This document shows, piece after piece, positions 6,812-15,120 of a DNA stretch of 37,350 nucleotides. The position numbers and the translations under genes were made by a program. Source of the DNA: Clostridium sp. (GTDB lineage: Bacteria; Bacillota; Clostridia; Lachnospirales; Lachnospiraceae); NCBI GenBank assembly GCA_023664605.1, contig JAMPFF010000027.1, positions 1 to 37,350 on the forward strand, read 5' to 3'. The notes under the pieces were generated by a model. That model did not search any database and was not told where the DNA came from. It was given only the letters and a program-made list of their open reading frames with translations. The first letter of the stretch is position 1; each line of letters begins with the position of its first letter.

Positions 6812-7319
6812 ATTGCAGAAAATATTACTGATTGTGTTTTGTTTGGGCGTTTTACTGTGCGGGATAGGAAGTGGCGTCGCTTTTACGGAGTTTGGCGCAC
6901 TCAGCTACGGCGGCAGGCAGATTTTAGGAGAGCCGGATATGCGGACGGAGAGTTTTGATGTGGAATTTAAAGAAGGAAAAAAGCTGCAGGGAATTTCAGG
7001 TATGCGCGGGCGGCAGACCGGTTTCCAAACAGATGACAGTGTTCCGGAAAATACCGTTCGCTTCAGCGTGACTTATAATGCGGAAAATGTCACGATGCCA
7101 TACGCATACTGGGATGAAGAAACCGACCGGATTTTTCTTTCCTGCGAGTGGAGCGGAACGCACGATGATTTGGAATACATGATGGAAGCGAAAGATGTGC
7201 TTTTGCAAAATTTAAAAGAGGGGAAACTGGTTTCTTTCGATGTGGCGGGCATAGAAGAAGTGACTATATCAGTCAATCCTGAAACGCTGGAAAACATTTG
7301 GATGCCGGGAGTATTGTGA
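6804..7319 (+). CDS. Small membrane-anchored or exported protein of the PadR operon
   Basis: A 171-residue protein with one N-terminal hydrophobic segment (KILLIVFCLGVLLCGIGSGVAF, about residues 6-27) and an otherwise soluble, beta-rich extracytoplasmic part. The position after PadR and HAAS suggests the DUF4097/putative adhesin-like group often found in such operons, but I see no decisive motif. I put the start at 6804, which has GGGAGG seven bases upstream and overlaps the end of the previous gene; the frame is open further upstream to 6735 but that part reads through the HAAS gene. Function unknown. Confidence 0.8.
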   Translation: MNKLQKILLIVFCLGVLLCGIGSGVAFTEFGALSYGGRQILGEPDMRTESFDVEFKEGKKLQGISGMRGRQTGFQTDDSVPENTVRFSVTYNAENVTMPYAYWDEETDRIFLSCEWSGTHDDLEYMMEAKDVLLQNLKEGKLVSFDVAGIEEVTISVNPETLENIWMPGVL

Positions 7320-7334
7320 TTCATGGATGATACA

Positions 7335-7366
7335 AAAAAGATGCAAAAATGATGCAAATATGATGC
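7335..7366 (+). repeat. Short GATGCAAA-type iterons
   Basis: Three adjacent near-copies of an 11-base unit (AAAAGATGC, AAAAATGATGC, AAATATGATGC) lie between the PadR operon and the LRR lipoprotein gene. They could be regulator binding sites or simply low-complexity sequence. Confidence 0.4.
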
Positions 7367-7412
7367 ACACTCATGTTATCCTGAGTAAGTCTATAAGATT
7401 TCTGGATAATTT

Positions 7413-7472
7413 GCAAAGTTTGTGCCGGCGTCGATAGCGCTGTGGCAGCAAACTTGCAGGCTGAGGAAAGGC
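7413..7472 (+). repeat. Two-hairpin leader element, copy A (before LRR lipoprotein)
   Basis: Only the second hairpin is clear here (7413-7457): outer arms GCAAAGTTTG and CAAACTTGC, inner TGCC/GGCA and GCG/CGC pairs. The conserved tail AGGCTGAGGAAAGG (7458-7471) follows and doubles as the ribosome binding site. The similarity with copy B (22695) goes on into the start codons (ATGGTTATAAAAATG versus ATGGGTATAGAAATG). Confidence 0.7.
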
Positions 7473-9548
7473 ATGGTTATAAAAATGAAGAAATACCAAG
7501 CATTGTCATGCGCCGTAGCGTGCAGTCTGCTTTTGTGCGCGTGTGGGCGGGAAACGGCATCATCACAGGAAACGGAAGCGACATCCATGTCAGATTTGCC
7601 GGACTTATCCGGCGCCGCGAACGCCGATGAAGTGTTGGAACTGCTCATAGAAGACGAGGGTTTTCGCGAATGTGTGCATTACAAGCTTGGTATTGAGGAA
7701 GATGATTTGGCTGATGAAGTGCTGCGAAAGCTGGAAAACTGCGAGAGCATTACATTAGAAGAAGCGCCATCCGGCAATGCAATTTATTCGTTGGAGGCGC
7801 TGTCTCTTATGCCAAATTTGACATGGTTCGGAATCAATATCAACAGCTGGGATGATTCCGCTATCGAGGATTTTACGCCTATTGCGCAGTTGTCCAAGCT
7901 GGAAGAGCTTTATATCAATGATGAAAGAGACGAGCAGATTGACCTTTCTTTTTTAGGGCAGATGCACACGATTACGGCGCTTTTTTTGCCGAATTGCAAG
8001 ATGGCGGACTTTTCTTTTTTGGAAGAAATGCCGCAGCTGCAACGCCTGTCTTTCTATGAAACGCCCATAGAAGACTTGGCGGTATTGGAGAAACTTCCGA
8101 ATCTGGTTCAACTGTCTCTTTGCGGCAATGAGAATGTAAAAAATATAGAGGCGGTGGGAACGCTTACCGAAATGCAGGATTTGAACATACAGCGCTGCGG
8201 CATTAAGGATATCAGCTTTTTAAGCGGCTCAACAAAACTTCGGAACGTGAGTTTGAATGGAAATTTCATCACGGACATTACGCCGCTTGCGGGGCTTCAT
8301 AAGCTAGAACATCTGGAGTTATCCGATAACGGAATCAGTGATATTTCCGCGCTGGAAAATTTGAGTAGCCTGTATAACTTGGCGTTAGATGACAATGAGA
8401 TTCAGGATATTTCCGCACTTGCAAAACTGCCTCATCTGAATGAAGTGAGACTTTTCAACAACCTGATTGAAGACTTTACGCCCCTTGCGGATAAGGAAGA
8501 ATTGATGTATGCGGCGGTATTTGGCAATCCTGCTAAAAGTTTGGAGCCGATTTTTATGGTGCCGATGCTTCGGTATACGACGACCGGAGGCGTATCGGAA
8601 GAGGAAAAGGCGTTTGTCACGGATTGGCTTGCCGAGCATTATCCTGGGGTTGAACAGTTTTTTACATGTAATGATTTTATAGAGGGCGACTTGAATCATG
8701 ACGGACGCCGGGATATCGCTTTTGTCGCGACAAGCGAGGCTTTTGATGATAAGGGGGATTATTTAAGAACCCTCCGTATGTTTATTTTATTACAGCAAGA
8801 GGACGGTTCGTGGAAGGAGCTGGCGAATACACCGGAGATTGCCTCCTCCGAAATGGGCGGGACGAAGGGCGACCTTTACTACGGCGCGTTTATACAGGAA
8901 GGCTATCTGCTCATCCAAGAGGGATGGGGCGGCAAATCCGGTTGGGAACAGAATTCCATTTATGAATACCATAACGGAACGCTTCGTCTGGCGAGCAGGA
9001 TAACGGTCGATGATGATTATTACGCGGTTGGCTATGATGTGAACATACAGGATGAAAGGAGCGGAGAATGGCAGCATTATGCGATTGCCTGGGATGGAAA
9101 CCGCAATGTCCGCGTGGACATAGAAGATACGGAGCATCCGGCGCATAAAGCCTTTCCGGACATTAGTCTTTATCCCCACTCTTATTATATTTATGAAAAG
9201 GAAGAACCCCGCATTACATCCTCGGAAGCGCTTGACCGTGTTTTGGAAGAGGTATTGGAGGATGCGTTTTTAGCCGTAAAAGAAGAACTGCCTTATGCCG
9301 AGTGGCAGAAAGAGGGATATGAGCGTTTGGTGTGCGTGGAACTTCCTGATTATTATTATACCCTGCCCGAAACGCGGCATGAAGCGGACGGCGATTCGCC
9401 GGAATGGGAGGGAGATTATCTTTATTATGACCGTATTACACGGGAGAACGGAGAACTCTCCTGCCATCTCATCCGTTTGGTACAGGAAGATGGAGTAAAG
9501 ACATTTTGGTTAAATGACGAGACAGGGGAAATAGAAAGGAGCGAATAA
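7473..9548 (+). CDS. Leucine-rich-repeat lipoprotein
   Basis: A 691-residue predicted surface lipoprotein. The N-terminus MVIKMKKYQALSCAVACSLL runs into LLCACG, a good lipobox with the cysteine near residue 24. About residues 80-330 hold internalin-like leucine-rich repeats of about 22 residues, for example LHKLEHLELSDNGISDISAL and SSLYNLALDDNEIQDISALA. After these comes a GDLNHDGRRDIAFV block, which looks like an FG-GAP/calcium-binding loop, and a long acidic, aromatic-rich C-terminal region. Starts at 7473 or 7485 are both possible; GAGGAAAGG is next to 7473. It probably binds something at the cell surface; the partner is unknown. It stands alone, with a structured leader element. Confidence 0.85.
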   Translation: MVIKMKKYQALSCAVACSLLLCACGRETASSQETEATSMSDLPDLSGAANADEVLELLIEDEGFRECVHYKLGIEEDDLADEVLRKLENCESITLEEAPSGNAIYSLEALSLMPNLTWFGININSWDDSAIEDFTPIAQLSKLEELYINDERDEQIDLSFLGQMHTITALFLPNCKMADFSFLEEMPQLQRLSFYETPIEDLAVLEKLPNLVQLSLCGNENVKNIEAVGTLTEMQDLNIQRCGIKDISFLSGSTKLRNVSLNGNFITDITPLAGLHKLEHLELSDNGISDISALENLSSLYNLALDDNEIQDISALAKLPHLNEVRLFNNLIEDFTPLADKEELMYAAVFGNPAKSLEPIFMVPMLRYTTTGGVSEEEKAFVTDWLAEHYPGVEQFFTCNDFIEGDLNHDGRRDIAFVATSEAFDDKGDYLRTLRMFILLQQEDGSWKELANTPEIASSEMGGTKGDLYYGAFIQEGYLLIQEGWGGKSGWEQNSIYEYHNGTLRLASRITVDDDYYAVGYDVNIQDERSGEWQHYAIAWDGNRNVRVDIEDTEHPAHKAFPDISLYPHSYYIYEKEEPRITSSEALDRVLEEVLEDAFLAVKEELPYAEWQKEGYERLVCVELPDYYYTLPETRHEADGDSPEWEGDYLYYDRITRENGELSCHLIRLVQEDGVKTFWLNDETGEIERSE

Positions 9549-9659
9549 ATGTTTTCAATTTTATCCACTCCCGGCTAAATCAATTCAGCGCTTTTTTGCC
9601 AACTGCAAGTCAATAGTATCATAAATTAACAATGAGAAGATGGGAATTTATCCAATTCA

Positions 9660-9695
9660 TTGATTATTCGTCCAAAATGTGGCATAATATGGACG
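9660..9695 (+). promoter_or_regulatory. Promoter and operator of the fic gene
   Basis: TTGATT (9660-9665) and CATAAT (9683-9688) are spaced by 17 bases. CGTCCA (9669-9674) and TGGACG (9690-9695) form a 6-bp inverted repeat around the -10 box, and a further CGGACG lies near 9711, so a repressor may act here. The rest of 9549-9659 shows no feature. Confidence 0.6.
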
Positions 9696-9753
9696 AAAGG
9701 ATAATAAAACCGGACGATAAACGGATAAAGAAATGAGGCGGCAGGGGTGCATT

Positions 9754-10821
9754 ATGCGTAAATTTGATTATATGAAGCTGCAAAACGAGATGTGGGATAC
9801 AGAGATTGTTTCCTATATTGCCAAAATACATGAATGCAAAGGGAGGCAGGAGTTGTTTGTGAGGCAGAAGCCGATGGAACTGGAACGCCTTGTTGAAATT
9901 GCGCGCATCCAGAGTACGGAGGCTTCCAATAAAATCGAAGGAATCGTTACTACCGGCACAAGAATAAAACAGTTGATGGCGGAAAAGACAGCGCCGCGAA
10001 ACAGAGATGAGAGTGAAATCATGGGGTATCGGGATGTGTTAAACACAATCCATGAAAGCCATGACTTTATCCCCATAAGACCGTCTTATATTTTACAACT
10101 GCACAGAGATTTGTTAAAGCGGGCGGGGCTTTCTTACGGCGGGCATTTTAAGAATGTACAGAATTATATTAACGAAACAAGGGCGGATGGAACGCAGGTT
10201 GTCCGTTTTATTCCGGTGCCGCCTTATGAAACGGAAGAGGCAATCGGCGCTATCTGTTCAAACTATGAAAAGGCAGTATTGATGGAGACGATTGACCCGC
10301 TGATTTTAGTGCCTGTATTTATATGCGATTTTTTGTGCATTCATCCGTTTAATGACGGGAACGGCAGAATGAGTCGGCTTCTGACGCTGCTTTTGCTTTA
10401 TCAGAACGGATATGAAGTAGGAAAATATATCAGTATAGAGAAGCAGATAGAAAACACAAAGGATATTTATTATGATGCGCTGGAACGGGCGGATTACGGC
10501 TGGCATGAGGAGACGAATGACCCGACGCCGTTTATCCGGTATATGCTAAAGGTAATTCTGGCATGCTATACGGAATTTGAAGAGCGTGTAGGAATGTTAA
10601 GCGTTGGACGTACTAAAAGCAGAGCATATGATATTGTTAAGGCTTATGTAACGGAAAAAATCGGTAAGTTTACGGGAGCGGAAGTGATTGCCGCCTGCCC
10701 CGGCGCGGGGCGTTCTGCGATTCTTGCTGCATTAAAAAAGCTGACGGAAGAAAAAGAGATTGTCAAATGTGGCTCCGGAAAAAATACTTATTATGTGCGA
10801 AGCGATGTTTTTGAAGAATAG
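9754..10821 (+). CDS. Fic family protein (AMP transferase type)
   Basis: A 355-residue Fic protein, an enzyme class that usually attaches AMP from ATP to Ser/Thr/Tyr hydroxyls of target proteins. Residues 197-208 (HPFNDGNGRMSR) are the complete catalytic motif. Residues 58-63 (SNKIEG) match the (S/T)xxxE(G/N) inhibitory helix, placing it in the self-inhibited class with the inhibitory motif N-terminal. The C-terminal 90 residues, after FIRYMLK, look like a winged helix (TGAEVIAACPGAGRSAILAA, LTEEKEIVKCGS), which may bind DNA. I chose ATG 9754 because GGCAGGGG lies upstream; ATG 9733 is an alternative. No separate antitoxin is adjacent, consistent with an intramolecular inhibitor. Target unknown. 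Confidence 0.92.
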   Translation: MRKFDYMKLQNEMWDTEIVSYIAKIHECKGRQELFVRQKPMELERLVEIARIQSTEASNKIEGIVTTGTRIKQLMAEKTAPRNRDESEIMGYRDVLNTIHESHDFIPIRPSYILQLHRDLLKRAGLSYGGHFKNVQNYINETRADGTQVVRFIPVPPYETEEAIGAICSNYEKAVLMETIDPLILVPVFICDFLCIHPFNDGNGRMSRLLTLLLLYQNGYEVGKYISIEKQIENTKDIYYDALERADYGWHEETNDPTPFIRYMLKVILACYTEFEERVGMLSVGRTKSRAYDIVKAYVTEKIGKFTGAEVIAACPGAGRSAILAALKKLTEEKEIVKCGSGKNTYYVRSDVFEE

Positions 10822-10879
10822 ATGAATTAATATAATGAACCTCACCTCGGATATATACAGTATTACGCTATTCGAGAAT

Positions 10880-10942
10880 CACGGTAAACGCATGAAAAAA
10901 ATCGACAGAAAATCTGCCGATTTTTTTCATGCGTTTACCGTG
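10880..10942. terminator. Long perfect hairpin after fic
   Basis: A 63-base palindrome with arms of about 30 bases and one mismatch, beginning CACGGTAAACGCATG and ending CATGCGTTTACCGTG, with a three-base loop near 10910. The stem itself contains runs of seven A and seven T. It may terminate transcription in both directions, but there is no T tract after the stem, so it could also be a remnant of a palindromic repeat. The 63-codon reading frame across it is not a credible gene. Confidence 0.6.
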
Positions 10943-11036
10943 GCTTTCTTGACTTTTCTCATTTTTGAAATGACAGATTTTCTGTGCTTTTTATTTTCAC
11001 GGAAACAAAATGGGCAAATCACATAATATAAAAACA

Positions 11037-11065
11037 TTGACAACACGTATTAATGCGCATAAAAT
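11037..11065 (+). promoter_or_regulatory. Promoter of hicAB
   Basis: TTGACA (11037-11042) and TAAAAT (11060-11065) have an exact 17-base spacer. The -10 region lies inside the first of three repeats, so repressor binding would block it. Confidence 0.75.
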
Positions 11066-11145
11066 AGGGGAAAGAATACACATTAATACGCATAAGATGA
11101 AGAGGAAAGCATATAATAATACACATAGAGAAAGAGGCGGTTAAT
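11046..11145 (+). repeat. Three 33-34-bp tandem repeats in the hicAB control region
   Basis: Units begin at 11049, 11082 and 11116, with cores ATTAATGCGCATAA, ATTAATACGCATAA and ATAATACACATAG, each followed by a purine-rich GGGGAAAG/GAGGAAAG/AGAAAGAGG segment. CGTATTAATG (11046-11055) and CATTAATACG (11081-11090) form a perfect 10-bp inverted repeat. Together these look like operator sites for the ribbon-helix-helix domain of HicB. The last unit supplies the hicA ribosome binding site. Confidence 0.6.
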
Positions 11146-11147
11146 GA

Positions 11148-11333
11148 TTGAAAGTATCGGAACTGGTTAAGATACTAAAGAAAAATCAATGTTATCTATT
11201 AAGGCATGGAAGAAATCATGATATATGGTGCAGTCGAATCACCAATAAACAATTCTCAGTGCCGCGTCATCCGGCGCAGGATGTACCGAAAGGTACTTTT
11301 GAAAACATAAAGAAAGACGCCGGATTTGAGTAA
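11148..11333 (+). CDS. hicA: HicA family mRNA interferase toxin
   Basis: A 61-residue double-stranded-RNA-binding-fold toxin that cleaves mRNA and tmRNA independently of ribosomes. The family signature is plain: KVSELVKILKKNQCYLLRHG followed by NHDIW, with His20 and His24; family knowledge makes His24 (HGxxH) the catalytic residue. PRHP and VPKGTFENIKKDAGF close the domain. Length is normal. The start is a TTG with AGAGG about ten bases before it; the ATG at 11144 is in another frame. It precedes hicB in the usual toxin-first order. Confidence 0.92.
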   Translation: MKVSELVKILKKNQCYLLRHGRNHDIWCSRITNKQFSVPRHPAQDVPKGTFENIKKDAGFE

Positions 11334-11373
11334 CCCGAAATAATTTCAGGGTTTGGAAATGGAGGATGTTGAA

Positions 11374-11772
11374 ATGTCAAAATATGTATACCCTGCAGTA
11401 TTTACACAAGAAGATAACGGACAGTATTCGGTTGTGTTTAGGGATTTGGAAGGATGCTATACCTGCGGGGATAGTATAGAGCAAGCCATAGAAATGGCGG
11501 AAGATGCGTTGGCTTTGGTATTGTATGGATATGAGGTGGAGGGGAAAAAAATTCCAAAACCTTCTAGTCGGGAAAGTATAGAAGTGCGTCAAGGCGAGTT
11601 TGTCAATGATATCAGATGTGATACGCTTGCCTACAGAAAAATGTATAATAATAAGTCTGTGAGAAAAAACGTCACATTACCGGAATGGTTAAATGAAGAA
11701 GCGGAGGCGTTGAAAATCAATTTTTCACAAGTATTGCAGGAAGCTTTGTTGCAAAAGTTAGGCAGGACTTGA
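11374..11772 (+). CDS. hicB: HicB family antitoxin
   Basis: A 132-residue antitoxin that binds and neutralises HicA and represses the operon. The N-terminal HicB domain is clear (YVYPAVFTQEDNGQYSVVF, DLEGCYTCGDSIEQAIEMA, AEDALALVL). The C-terminal 35 residues (SVRKNVTLPEWLNEEAEALK and INFSQVLQEAL) are a ribbon-helix-helix DNA-binding domain. I chose ATG 11374, which has GGAGG eight bases before it; a TTG at 11353 is in frame. The stop codon overlaps the -35 box of the valS promoter. Confidence 0.93.
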   Translation: MSKYVYPAVFTQEDNGQYSVVFRDLEGCYTCGDSIEQAIEMAEDALALVLYGYEVEGKKIPKPSSRESIEVRQGEFVNDIRCDTLAYRKMYNNKSVRKNVTLPEWLNEEAEALKINFSQVLQEALLQKLGRT

Positions 11773-11797
11773 CAAACGCCCCGCAAATCACTATAGT
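11769..11797 (+). promoter_or_regulatory. Promoter of the T-box/valS operon
   Basis: TTGACA (11769-11774), a 17-base spacer and TATAGT (11792-11797). The -35 box overlaps the hicB stop codon. Confidence 0.8.
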
Positions 11798-11802
11798 AGA
11801 AA

Positions 11803-12078
11803 TAATTAGATAATCAGAAAAAGGTAACGACAAAGAGGAGTACATGACGTCTGCCGCCAGAGAGAACAGCTATTTGCTGAAAGGCTGTTTCGGAAAAGAT
11901 TCATGGAAGGTAGCTTTGGAACCGGAATGCCGAACCAGGATAAGAAGATACCGCAGTAAGCATTCCCGCCCTATCCCCGTTAGCGGATAAGATTCTGACA
12001 GGAATCGTTAAGTGATAAACGAAGGTGGTACCGCGTGATAATACGCCCTTTGCTGACAATGTCGGCAGAGGGCTTTTT
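11803..12078 (+). promoter_or_regulatory. T-box leader of valS
   Basis: A tRNA-sensing leader that lets valS be read when uncharged tRNA-Val is abundant. The antiterminator T-box AAGGTGGTACCGCG is at 12022-12035. The AGAGA loop of stem I is near 11861-11866. A GTA triplet at 11910-11912, in a GAAGGTAGC context, is a plausible valine specifier codon. The terminator follows at 12045-12078. The specifier is inferred by position and by the downstream gene; stem I was not folded in full. Confidence 0.9.
12045..12078 (+). terminator. T-box terminator
   Basis: GCCCTTTGCTGAC (12045-12057), a loop of AAT and GTCGGCAGAGGGC (12061-12073) form a 13-pair stem with two G-U pairs, then TTTTT. It is mutually exclusive with the T-box antiterminator. 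Confidence 0.9.
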
Positions 12079-12137
12079 CATGATATAAATAGGCAGGGTT
12101 TGAGAGTCAAAAGCATTTATCTAATAAAGTTAAATTT

Positions 12138-12348
12138 GACGAGTAATTGTGAAATGCCTTTGGTAGTATCAGAAATTGTGTAAAATATACATTCCATAAG
12201 CGGGTACTGTGAGACCGTCGGCGTTTATATGCGGTATTTTCGCATATTATGCGCCGCTACGGTTGAACTGTAGCGAGAGCGGCCCGTGTTGGACTGTATA
12301 TTTTACACAATATAGAACGTGAACAAAAGCATTTCACAATTACTTGAC
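12138..12348 (+). repeat. ~210-nt palindromic element in the valS 5' UTR
   Basis: Outer inverted repeat AGTAATTGTGAAATGC (12142-12157) with GCATTTCACAATTACT (12328-12343), and an inner perfect 17-bp inverted repeat ATTGTGTAAAATATACA (12175-12191) with TGTATATTTTACACAAT (12295-12311). Between them lie two small hairpins: CGGCG/CGCCG with ATATGCG/CGCATAT (12219-12256) and CTAC/GTAG (12257-12273). It is either a miniature inverted-repeat element or a structured RNA. It lies after the T-box terminator and ends 27 bases before the valS start. Confidence 0.75.
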
Positions 12349-12374
12349 ACAATACCATCAAAGGAGGACACACC

Positions 12375-15071
12375 ATGAGCAAAGAACTTGCCAAAACCTA
12401 CGACCCCAAAAGCATAGAGGACAGATTATACGAAAAGTGGTTAAATAAGAAATACTTCCACGCCGAAGTGGATAGGATGAAAAAACCGTTTACCATCGTC
12501 ATTCCGCCCCCGAATATCACGGGACAGCTCCATATGGGCCACGCGCTGGATAATACGATGCAGGACATCCTTATCCGTTTTAAAAGAATGCAGGGATACA
12601 ATACGCTCTGGCAGCCGGGAACGGACCATGCCTCGATTGCGACGGAAGTAAGGATTATTGAGAAGTTAAAAGAAGAGGGCATTGAAAAAGACGACCTTGG
12701 ACGGGACGGCTTTTTAGAGCGCGCCTGGGAGTGGAAAAAAGAATACGGCGGACGCATTATCGAACAGCTTAAGAAAATGGGTTCCTCCTGCGACTGGGAC
12801 AGAGAGCGTTTCACGATGGACGAGGGCTGTAATAAAGCGGTTACGGAAGTATTCTGTAAGATGCACGAAAAAGGATGGATTTATAAAGGCAGCAGAATCA
12901 TTAACTGGTGTCCGGTATGCAATACTTCCATATCCGACGCGGAAGTGGAATACGAAGAGCAGGCGGGGCATTTCTGGCATATCAAATATCCGCTTGTAGA
13001 CGAAAACGGACAGCCGAGCAAAACGGAGTTTCTGGAATTTGCAACGACGCGTCCGGAGACAATGTTAGGCGATACGGCGGTTGCGGTCAATCCGAAAGAC
13101 GAAAGATATACCTATTTAAAAGGCAGACAGGTATGGCTGCCGATTGTGAATAAGCCGATTCCGGTTGTGGAGGACGACTATGTCGATATGGAATTTGGTA
13201 CGGGCGTTGTTAAGATTACGCCTGCGCATGACCCGAACGACTTTGAGGTCGGCAAGCGTCACAACCTGCCGGAAGTCAATATTATGAACGATGACGCCAC
13301 CATCAATGCCAACGGCGGCAAATACGAGGGCTTGGACAGATACGAGGCCAGAAAGCGCATTGTGGAGGAACTGGAAAAAGAAGGTCTTTTAGTAAAAATA
13401 GAAGATTACTCCCATAACGTAGGCACGCACGACCGCTGCGGCACGACGATTGAGCCGTTGATTAAAAAACAGTGGTTCGTCAAGATGGACGAATTGATTA
13501 AACCGGCGGTGGAAGCGGTGAAAAACGGAGATATTAAACTGATTCCCGAACGTATGGACAAAACTTATTTTAACTGGACGGACAATATCAGGGATTGGTG
13601 CATCAGCCGCCAGTTGTGGTGGGGACACAGGATTCCCGCCTATTACTGCGATAAATGCGGTGAAATCGTGGTAGGGCGAAAGATGCCGGAAGTCTGCCCG
13701 AAGTGCGGCGATACACATTTTACACAGGACGAGGATACGCTGGATACCTGGTTTTCCTCGGCGTTATGGCCTTTTTCCACTTTAGGATGGCCGGAGAAAA
13801 CAGAGGATTTGGACTATTTCTACCCGACGGACGTACTGGTGACTGGATATGATATCATCTTTTTCTGGGTTATCCGTATGATATTCTCCGGTTATGAACA
13901 GATGAACGAAAAACCGTTCCATACGGTACTGTTCCACGGTCTTGTAAGAGACTCGCAGGGGCGTAAGATGAGCAAATCCCTCGGAAACGGCATCGACCCG
14001 CTGGAGATTATTGATAAATACGGAGCGGACGCCCTGCGCCTTACGCTGATTACGGGCAATGCGCCGGGTAACGATATGCGTTTTTATTACGAGAGGGTGG
14101 AGGCAAGCCGTAACTTTGCTAACAAAGTATGGAATGCCGCGCGCTTCATTATGATGAATATGGAGCAGGCGAAAGAAAAAACAGGCGCATGCGGCTGGGA
14201 ATGTTCATATGATAATATCAAAGAAAAACTGGAGCCTGCCGATAAATGGATTATCTCTAAATTGAATACGCTCATAAAAGACGTAACGGACAATATGGAG
14301 CATTACGAGCTGGGCATCGCGGTACAGAAAGTTTATGATTTTATCTGGGATGAATTCTGCGATTGGTATATTGAGATGGTAAAACCGCGCCTTTACAGCA
14401 AAGAAGAGACGGAGGCGGATGGCAAAACAGCCGCATTATGGACGCTTCAAAATGTTTTACTGGAAGCGTTGAAGCTGCTGCACCCTTATATGCCGTTTAT
14501 TACGGAAGAAATTTTCTGCACCATGCAGACGAAAGAAGAATCCATTATGATTTCTTCATGGCCCGTTTATCAAAAGGACAGGGCGTTTGCAGAAGAGGAA
14601 GCGGCGATTGAACTGATGAAAGAGGCTGTCCGCGGTATCAGAAACGTGCGTACGCAGATGAATGTCGCGCCAAGCAGGAAAGCCGCCGTTTTCGTAGTGA
14701 GCGAAAAAGATAAGGTGCGGGATATTTTCTCTGATGGCAGGCTGTTTTTTACATCATTGGCGGGAGCGAGCGATGTGACGATACAAAAAGACAGGACGGG
14801 GATTGCGGACGACGCGGTTTCCGTTGTGATTCCGGACGCGGTACTTTACATTCCTTTCGCGGAACTGGTCGATATCAGGCAGGAGATTGAACGTCTGGAA
14901 AAGGAAAAAAAGCGTTTGGAGGGCGAACTTGTGCGTGTAAACGGTATGCTGCATAACGAAAAGTTCATGTCAAAGGCGCCGGAGGCAAAGGTTGCAGAGG
15001 AGCGTGCAAAGCTGGAAAAATATACCCAGATGATGGAACAGGTAAAAATTCGTCTGGAACAATTGCAATAA
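12375..15071 (+). CDS. valS: Valine--tRNA ligase
   Basis: An 898-residue class Ia aminoacyl-tRNA synthetase that charges tRNA-Val. The HIGH motif is HMGH at residues 53-56, in PPPNITGQLHMGHALDN. The KMSKS motif is at 531-535. The CP1 editing domain lies between (FATTRPETMLGDTAVAV, then GTGVVKITPAHDPNDFEVG). The C-terminal 60 residues form a coiled coil (IRQEIERLEKEKKRLEGEL), the usual tRNA-binding arm of ValRS. Length is normal. AAAGGAGG lies upstream of the ATG. Control by the T-box leader is well supported; the palindromic insert in the 5' UTR is unusual. Confidence 0.99.
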   Translation: MSKELAKTYDPKSIEDRLYEKWLNKKYFHAEVDRMKKPFTIVIPPPNITGQLHMGHALDNTMQDILIRFKRMQGYNTLWQPGTDHASIATEVRIIEKLKEEGIEKDDLGRDGFLERAWEWKKEYGGRIIEQLKKMGSSCDWDRERFTMDEGCNKAVTEVFCKMHEKGWIYKGSRIINWCPVCNTSISDAEVEYEEQAGHFWHIKYPLVDENGQPSKTEFLEFATTRPETMLGDTAVAVNPKDERYTYLKGRQVWLPIVNKPIPVVEDDYVDMEFGTGVVKITPAHDPNDFEVGKRHNLPEVNIMNDDATINANGGKYEGLDRYEARKRIVEELEKEGLLVKIEDYSHNVGTHDRCGTTIEPLIKKQWFVKMDELIKPAVEAVKNGDIKLIPERMDKTYFNWTDNIRDWCISRQLWWGHRIPAYYCDKCGEIVVGRKMPEVCPKCGDTHFTQDEDTLDTWFSSALWPFSTLGWPEKTEDLDYFYPTDVLVTGYDIIFFWVIRMIFSGYEQMNEKPFHTVLFHGLVRDSQGRKMSKSLGNGIDPLEIIDKYGADALRLTLITGNAPGNDMRFYYERVEASRNFANKVWNAARFIMMNMEQAKEKTGACGWECSYDNIKEKLEPADKWIISKLNTLIKDVTDNMEHYELGIAVQKVYDFIWDEFCDWYIEMVKPRLYSKEETEADGKTAALWTLQNVLLEALKLLHPYMPFITEEIFCTMQTKEESIMISSWPVYQKDRAFAEEEAAIELMKEAVRGIRNVRTQMNVAPSRKAAVFVVSEKDKVRDIFSDGRLFFTSLAGASDVTIQKDRTGIADDAVSVVIPDAVLYIPFAELVDIRQEIERLEKEKKRLEGELVRVNGMLHNEKFMSKAPEAKVAEERAKLEKYTQMMEQVKIRLEQLQ

Positions 15072-15120
15072 ACGAGCTTTTAGTATAGAATATATATAGA
15101 GGTATTAGGAGGTGAGTCCT

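Noticed and set aside
10835-11026. 63-codon plus-strand frame between fic and hicA
   Set aside because: It reads straight through the 63-bp palindrome, has no ribosome binding site and makes no sensible protein.
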